From SHZL01 sp035292625 (lineage in GTDB: Bacteria > Pseudomonadota > Gammaproteobacteria > Xanthomonadales > SZUA-36), in NCBI GenBank assembly GCA_035292625.1, contig DATDPS010000258.1, forward strand, positions 1 to 9,660: DNA of 9,660 nucleotides. Direction: 5' to 3'. Below, one piece after another: positions 6,620 through 9,660 of the stretch. Positions within the stretch are counted from its first letter, which is position 1. Each line of letters starts with the position of its first letter. The position numbers and the translations under genes are program-made. The notes under the pieces were generated by a model. That model was not told the DNA's origin. It saw only the letters and a list, made by a program, of their open reading frames with translations, and searched no databases.

Positions 6620-7600
6620 ATGACCATTGAGATCGTAGTCGTTGGAGCTCGCGGCCATACTGGCAGTGAATTGCTGCCGCTGTTACATCGCCACCCTGCA
6701 GCCCGACTTGTAGCCGTCGGGTCGTCCAGTGCGGCAGGTGAGCCGCTCAGCAGCCTGGTGCCGGGCCTTGAGGGCTGCCACCTCCGCTTCGCCGACATCA
6801 GGCCTGAAAACCTGCAGCAATACCCGGCGGATCTGTATGTGTTGGCTTTACCCAATGGCCAAGCCGCCGCGTACGTGGCGGCCATCGAGGAAAACCATGC
6901 AGCAGCCGTGGTCATTGACCTCAGTGCAGATTACCGCTTCGACGCATCCTGGGTTTATGGCCAGCCGGAACGCTTCGCCGACCGCATAACGGGCGCGAAA
7001 CGCATTTCCAATCCGGGCTGCTACGCCACCGGTGCACAGTTGGCTTTGGCTCCTGTGCTTGATTGGCTGCTTGCCACGCCGGTTGTGTTTGGAGTTTCCG
7101 GGTACAGTGGAGCTGGAAAAACCCCATCACGGCGTAATGACCCCGCTGTATTGCGGGACAACCTTTTGCCTTATTCCCTGGCCGGTCACATTCATGAACG
7201 GGAAATCACCAGACACCTGGATTACGAGGTCCGTCTTCTGCCCCATGTGGTGTCTTTTTTTCGTGGCATCAGTCTGACCATGGCGGCTGAACTCAACCAC
7301 TCCGTTGATGCTGCCCGCCTGCTTGAACTGTACCGTGAATTCTATGCAGCACATTCGCTGATATCCGTGTGTGAGAATATTCCGGAAGTAGCTGATGTCC
7401 GGGGTAAGCACGGCGTAATCATCGGTGGTTTTACGGTCAGCGGCAGCGGGGCGCAACACGCGTCATGGGTTTGTGTGCTGGATAATTTGCTCAAGGGAGC
7501 TGCTACCCAGGTAGTGCAAAATATGAACCTCGCTTTTGCTTTACCTGCATTGACAGGCCTGGAAACAGGGCAAGGCAGCTTGGAGGGTGAGGCTTTATGA
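6620..7600 (+). CDS. argC: N-acetyl-gamma-glutamyl-phosphate reductase
   Basis: It reduces N-acetylglutamyl-5-phosphate to the semialdehyde with NADPH. The 326-aa protein begins MTIEIVVVGARGHTGSELL, where GARGHTG (residues 9-15) is the Rossmann dinucleotide loop. ISNPGCYATG (129-138) holds the catalytic C134. GYSGAGKTPS (161-170) and AGHIHEREI (188-196) complete the active-site region, and the C-terminal part returns to the Rossmann fold with DNLLKGAATQ at 288-297. The frame is open back to 6335, but ATG 6620 is chosen because the Rossmann strand starts directly after it and it lies 7 nt past the argB stop, the only non-overlapping junction in the operon. The Shine-Dalgarno is weak. The product is the substrate for the aminotransferase ArgD, which is not in this window. 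Confidence 0.95.
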   Translation: MTIEIVVVGARGHTGSELLPLLHRHPAARLVAVGSSSAAGEPLSSLVPGLEGCHLRFADIRPENLQQYPADLYVLALPNGQAAAYVAAIEENHAAAVVIDLSADYRFDASWVYGQPERFADRITGAKRISNPGCYATGAQLALAPVLDWLLATPVVFGVSGYSGAGKTPSRRNDPAVLRDNLLPYSLAGHIHEREITRHLDYEVRLLPHVVSFFRGISLTMAAELNHSVDAARLLELYREFYAAHSLISVCENIPEVADVRGKHGVIIGGFTVSGSGAQHASWVCVLDNLLKGAATQVVQNMNLAFALPALTGLETGQGSLEGEAL

Positions 7601-8934
7601 ACCATTTGTTGTGGCGATCAGCAACCGCGATCGAGGGCGACGAGCCTGGCGATGCCATCATGGAATTCATGACTGGCGAGGACGTCATTCTCGACCGTGT
7701 GCTTTTCCCCCATGATCTGCGTGCCACGGTGGCGCATGTTCGCGGCCTGCAGCGCATCGGAATTCTCACCCGGGAAGACAGCGAACGACTGTGTAGCCTG
7801 CTTGATGAGCTAAGAGGCGATTTCTTTGCCGGCCGTTTTATCCTTGACCGGAGATTTGAAGATGGTCACTCCGCCATTGAAGCGTATCTGCATGATAAGT
7901 CAGGAGATCTTGGTGACCGCGTGCATACCGGTCGCAGCCGTAATGACCAGGTGGCGGTAGCCACACGTCTGTTCATGAGAGAGCGAGTCCAAGAGATCGC
8001 CACGCTTAGCGGCGCTATTGCGCAGGCTTGCCTGGAGCAGGCCAGGGTACATGCTGACTGGCCCATGCCGGGCTACACCCATTTGCAAAGGGCGGTACCT
8101 TCCAGCATTGGTTTGTGGCTGGGAAGTTTTGCCGAGGCGTTCTGTGATGATGTGGCTTTTGCGTGTTCCGTGTTGGAAATACTGGACGCAAGCCCCCTGG
8201 GGACGGCTGCCGGGTACGGCGTCAACCTGCCGCTGGACCGTGCCGGCGTGGCGACGGAGCTTGGTTTTACGCGGCTGCAGATCAACCCGATGGCTGTACA
8301 GAACGCCCGCGGCAAGTTTGAGCTGATGAGCTTGCAGGCCGCTCTGCACCCGATGCAGGATTTGCGTCGCTTGGCTTGGGATCTCAGCTTATTCGCCACT
8401 GCCGAGTTTGCCTTCGTGCGCCTGCCGCCGCAGTACATCACCGGCTCATCCATCATGCCCAACAAGGCAAACCCTGACGTGGTCGAATTGCTGCGTGCAC
8501 GAACCGCGTCAATTGAAGGAGCCTTGGTAGAAGTCCAATCCATTTTGAGCCTGCCTTCCGGCTATCACCGTGACCTGCAATTGAGTAAGGCGCCTCTTGT
8601 TCGCGGGTTGCAGTTTGCCCGTCAAGCCCTGGCCATTGTCCCGGAATTGATCCGAAGCCTGGCGTTCGACCCGGAACGGATGCGAAACGCAATCACTCCC
8701 GACATGTTCGCCACCGATATTGCGCTGGAGCGGGCTGCCGCAGGTGCGCCGTTTCGAGAGGCTTACCACCAAGCTAAAAACGAGTTGGCAAACTTGCCAC
8801 CGCGGGACGCTGAACATAGCCTGGCACAACGGGTTTCGCCGGGTGCCTGTGGGGATTTGCAACTCGAGCAGATCGGCGCGCGCCTGGAATCCATGATCTC
8901 CTGCATCCCGGAAACCTCTGGCGAGGGCGGATAA
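7597..8934 (+). CDS. argH: Argininosuccinate lyase
   Basis: It splits argininosuccinate into arginine and fumarate, the last step of the pathway. The 445-aa length is slightly short of the common 460 or so but normal for the family. The three conserved regions of the fumarase/aspartase superfamily are present: HTGRSRNDQV at residues 110-119, PGYTHLQRAVP at 158-168 with H162 as likely general acid/base, and the signature GSSIMPNKANPD at 283-294 with the mobile catalytic serine loop. The early stretch FMTGEDVILDRVLFPHDLRA resembles the Xanthomonas enzyme. The ATG overlaps the argC stop by 4 nt (ATGA), and a strong purine-rich site (GGAGG at 7582-7586, GAGG at 7589-7592) precedes it. It is the last arg gene; the stop codon is only 36 nt from the first rRNA promoter and no terminator is obvious. 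Confidence 0.95.
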   Translation: MNHLLWRSATAIEGDEPGDAIMEFMTGEDVILDRVLFPHDLRATVAHVRGLQRIGILTREDSERLCSLLDELRGDFFAGRFILDRRFEDGHSAIEAYLHDKSGDLGDRVHTGRSRNDQVAVATRLFMRERVQEIATLSGAIAQACLEQARVHADWPMPGYTHLQRAVPSSIGLWLGSFAEAFCDDVAFACSVLEILDASPLGTAAGYGVNLPLDRAGVATELGFTRLQINPMAVQNARGKFELMSLQAALHPMQDLRRLAWDLSLFATAEFAFVRLPPQYITGSSIMPNKANPDVVELLRARTASIEGALVEVQSILSLPSGYHRDLQLSKAPLVRGLQFARQALAIVPELIRSLAFDPERMRNAITPDMFATDIALERAAAGAPFREAYHQAKNELANLPPRDAEHSLAQRVSPGACGDLQLEQIGARLESMISCIPETSGEGG

Positions 8935-8947
8935 ATTCATGCAAGCA

Positions 8948-8971
8948 GCAAATAGTGCTGCAAATAGTGCT
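8948..8971 (+). repeat. Perfect 12-bp tandem direct repeat abutting the rrn P1 -35
   Basis: GCAAATAGTGCT occurs twice with no spacer (8948-8959 and 8960-8971). The last T is the first base of the P1 -35 hexamer, so the repeat occupies roughly -37 to -60, where an UP element or an activator would bind. Each unit has a GCA/TGC dyad around AATAG. It is less A/T-rich than a textbook UP element. It could be an activator site or a chance duplication. Confidence 0.75.
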
Positions 8972-8998
8972 TGACCTGCTACCACCAGCACCTATAAT
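8971..8998 (+). promoter_or_regulatory. rRNA operon promoter P1 (sigma-70 type)
   Basis: The -35 is TTGACC (8971-8976), the spacer is 16 nt, and the -10 is a perfect TATAAT (8993-8998). The GC-rich discriminator GCGCCTCC closely resembles that of E. coli rrn P1 promoters. GC-rich discriminators of this kind go with stringent control by ppGpp and DksA. Transcription should begin near 9005-9008, about 410 nt before mature 16S rRNA. Confidence 0.85.
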
Positions 8999-9037
8999 GC
9001 GCCTCCTGTCTGGTTGAAACGCCAGCCAGTAAGCGCC

Positions 9038-9072
9038 AGACGAGAAAGTATTGCATGAAATTCTCGTTTTTT
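9038..9072 (+). terminator. Weak terminator-like hairpin between rrn P1 and P2
   Basis: CGAGAA (9041-9046) pairs with TTCTCG (9061-9066) around a 14-nt loop and is followed directly by six T residues (9067-9072). A9040, G9039 and A9038 could add weak pairs with the T run. An inverted repeat GTCTGG/CCAGAC (9008-9013 with 9036-9041) overlaps and would compete. The stem is short and the loop large, so efficiency is doubtful. It could trim read-through from argH or from P1, or mean nothing. Confidence 0.3.
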
Positions 9073-9074
9073 CG

Positions 9075-9104
9075 TTGACGGGTAATTTGCCGCTAACGTA
9101 TAAT
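9075..9104 (+). promoter_or_regulatory. rRNA operon promoter P2 (sigma-70 type)
   Basis: The -35 is TTGACG (9075-9080), the spacer is 18 nt, and the -10 is a perfect TATAAT (9099-9104). A GC-rich discriminator (TGGCGGCCCGCCC) follows. It lies 104-106 nt downstream of P1, the tandem P1/P2 layout known from enterobacterial rrn operons. The start point should be near 9111-9114. Confidence 0.82.
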
Positions 9105-9121
9105 TGGCGGCCCGCCCTGCA

Positions 9122-9153
9122 CCGGGTTGAGATTCTTGTTTTGAATCTTCCGG
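9122..9153 (+). other. Hairpin at the start of the P2 rRNA leader
   Basis: AGATTC (9130-9135) pairs with GAATCT (9143-9148) around a TTGTTTT loop. An outer CCGG/CCGG helix (9122-9125 with 9150-9153) extends the stem across an asymmetric internal loop. It lies about 10 nt past the predicted P2 start. Its role is unknown; it may stabilise the 5' end of the leader. Confidence 0.5.
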
Positions 9154-9201
9154 CGTGGCCATCCGAGAGGGTTTAGCCGCGACGGTTTTTCGTGCTGGAC
9201 T

Positions 9202-9218
9202 GGTTGCGAAATGCAGCC
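9202..9218 (+). promoter_or_regulatory. boxB-like hairpin of the rRNA antitermination site
   Basis: GGTTGC (9202-9207) pairs with GCAGCC (9213-9218) through six pairs including one G-U, closed by a GAAAT pentaloop that resembles lambda boxB loops. It lies 7 nt upstream of boxA, the order seen in E. coli rrn leaders. Confidence 0.65.
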
Positions 9219-9225
9219 TTTTAAA

Positions 9226-9238
9226 AGTTCTTTAACAA
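9226..9238 (+). promoter_or_regulatory. boxA antitermination element
   Basis: AGTTCTTTAACAA matches E. coli rrn boxA (TGCTCTTTAACAA) at 11 of 13 positions, including the whole CTTTAACAA core. NusB and NusE (S10) bind boxA RNA and load the Nus/SuhB antitermination complex that keeps RNA polymerase going through the untranslated rRNA. Confidence 0.88.
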
Positions 9239-9251
9239 TATACAGGTAACT

Positions 9252-9259
9252 TGTGTGGG
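9252..9259 (+). promoter_or_regulatory. boxC element of the rRNA leader
   Basis: TGTGTGGG, 13 nt after boxA, is identical to the boxC sequence I recall from E. coli rrn leaders. It completes a boxB-boxA-boxC block. Confidence 0.7.
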
Positions 9260-9293
9260 CGCTCGTGTCATGGAATTTGCCAAGACGAGAGCG
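9260..9293 (+). other. Long hairpin in the pre-16S leader
   Basis: CGCTCGTGTC (9260-9269) pairs with GACGAGAGCG (9284-9293) apart from one G/A mismatch and one G-U pair. TGG/CCA (9271-9273 with 9280-9282) continues the stem above an A/A mismatch to an AATTTG loop. It starts directly after boxC. It probably helps fold or process the precursor. Confidence 0.6.
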
Positions 9294-9313
9294 ACCATGC
9301 CCTGATAGTCAGA

Positions 9314-9331
9314 ATCCGTCTTCGGATGGAT
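9314..9331 (+). other. UUCG-tetraloop hairpin in the pre-16S leader
   Basis: ATCCGTC (9314-9320) and GATGGAT (9325-9331) form seven pairs, one of them G-U, closed by the very stable C(UUCG)G tetraloop. It is a likely folding nucleus of the precursor leader. Confidence 0.6.
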
Positions 9332-9372
9332 TGTGATTCAGAGCAAGGTTCAGTTCTCAGCTGAAAGAAATA

Positions 9373-9409
9373 GATGGACGATTCGAAGCTTTGGCTTCGG
9401 TCCGACATC
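9373..9409 (+). other. Hairpin immediately upstream of mature 16S rRNA
   Basis: CGAAGC (9384-9389) pairs with GCTTCG (9394-9399) around TTTG. Outer helices GATG/CATC (9373-9376 with 9406-9409) and GAC/GTC extend it with bulges. It ends 9 nt before the mature 16S end and so probably belongs to the processing region; the partner 3' flank of 16S is outside the window. Confidence 0.5.
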
Positions 9410-9418
9410 GAAAACTTT

Positions 9419-9660
9419 AAACTGAAGAGTTTGATCCTGGCTCAGATTGAACGCTGGCGGCATGCCTAACACATGCAAGTCGAACGGTAACAGGTCAAGT
9501 GATCCCTTCGGGGTGAGCAAGATGCTGACGAGTGGCGGACGGGTGAGTAATGCGTAGGAATCTACCTTCAAGTGGGGGATAGCCCGGAGAAATCCGGATT
9601 AATACCGCATGTTCTCTACGGAGAAAAGCGGGCCTCTGATTCAAGCTCGCGCTTGGGGAT
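9419..9660 (+). rRNA. rrs: 16S ribosomal RNA, 5' part (3' end outside the window)
   Basis: The universal bacterial 16S 5' site (27F region) lies at 9426-9445 and is followed by the conserved ATTGAACGCTGGCGGCATGC. Aligning E. coli position 8 to 9426 puts the mature 5' end at 9419. GACGAGTGGCGGACGGGTGA and the TAATACCGCATG region confirm a bacterial 16S gene and read as gammaproteobacterial. About 242 nt, including V1 and part of V2, are visible. It is transcribed in the same direction as the arg operon from P1 and P2. Confidence 0.98.

Noticed and set aside
9350..9571. Minus-strand ORF of 73 aa over the leader and 16S gene
   Set aside because: More than half of it is antisense to mature 16S rRNA; it is a chance frame.
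1..9660. CRISPR arrays, insertion sequences, integrases, attachment sites or tRNA genes
   Set aside because: No repeat-spacer pattern, transposase or cloverleaf was seen; apart from the short leader regions the window is housekeeping genes with uniform composition.

Overview
This window is chromosomal DNA from a gammaproteobacterium, probably a member or near relative of the Xanthomonadales. Two things point there. The start of a 16S rRNA gene at the right edge reads as gammaproteobacterial. The arginine genes are of the Xanthomonas type: an N-acetylornithine carbamoyltransferase in place of the usual ornithine enzyme, and a fused acetylglutamate kinase/acetylglutamate synthase. A genus cannot be named from this sequence alone.

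Layout: (1) 1-1779, the C-terminal part of a large RND/MMPL-type membrane exporter whose beginning lies outside the window. (2) 1780-2011, a compact leader region that looks like a leader-peptide attenuator: a 36-codon (or 28-codon) ORF with an Arg-Leu-Arg-Arg run, an 8-bp potential antiterminator, and a 14-bp perfect hairpin terminator ending 33 nt before the first arg gene. (3) 2012-8934, six tightly packed co-directional genes argF'-argG-argE-argB(fused kinase/synthase)-argC-argH. Four of the five junctions overlap by 4 or 8 nt; the fifth has a 7-nt gap. (4) 8935-9418, a ribosomal RNA promoter/leader with two good sigma-70 promoters, a 12-bp tandem repeat abutting the first, a boxB-boxA-boxC antitermination block and several hairpins. 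(5) 9419-9660, the first 242 nt of 16S rRNA.

The operon encodes nearly the whole acetylated arginine route: glutamate to N-acetylglutamate and its phosphate (fusion protein), to the semialdehyde (ArgC), then via an aminotransferase not present here (ArgD) to N-acetylornithine, to N-acetylcitrulline (ArgF'), deacetylation to citrulline (ArgE), and on to argininosuccinate (ArgG) and arginine (ArgH).

The most interesting signal is upstream of argF'. No promoter fits between the terminator and argF', so operon transcripts must cross the terminator. The Arg codons, antiterminator and terminator are spaced as a classical translation-coupled attenuator would need, so arginine supply could be sensed through ribosome stalling. 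No two-half ARG box was seen. The second point of interest is the junction of the arg operon with the rrn operon: the first rrn promoter begins 36 nt after the argH stop, with no clear terminator between them.
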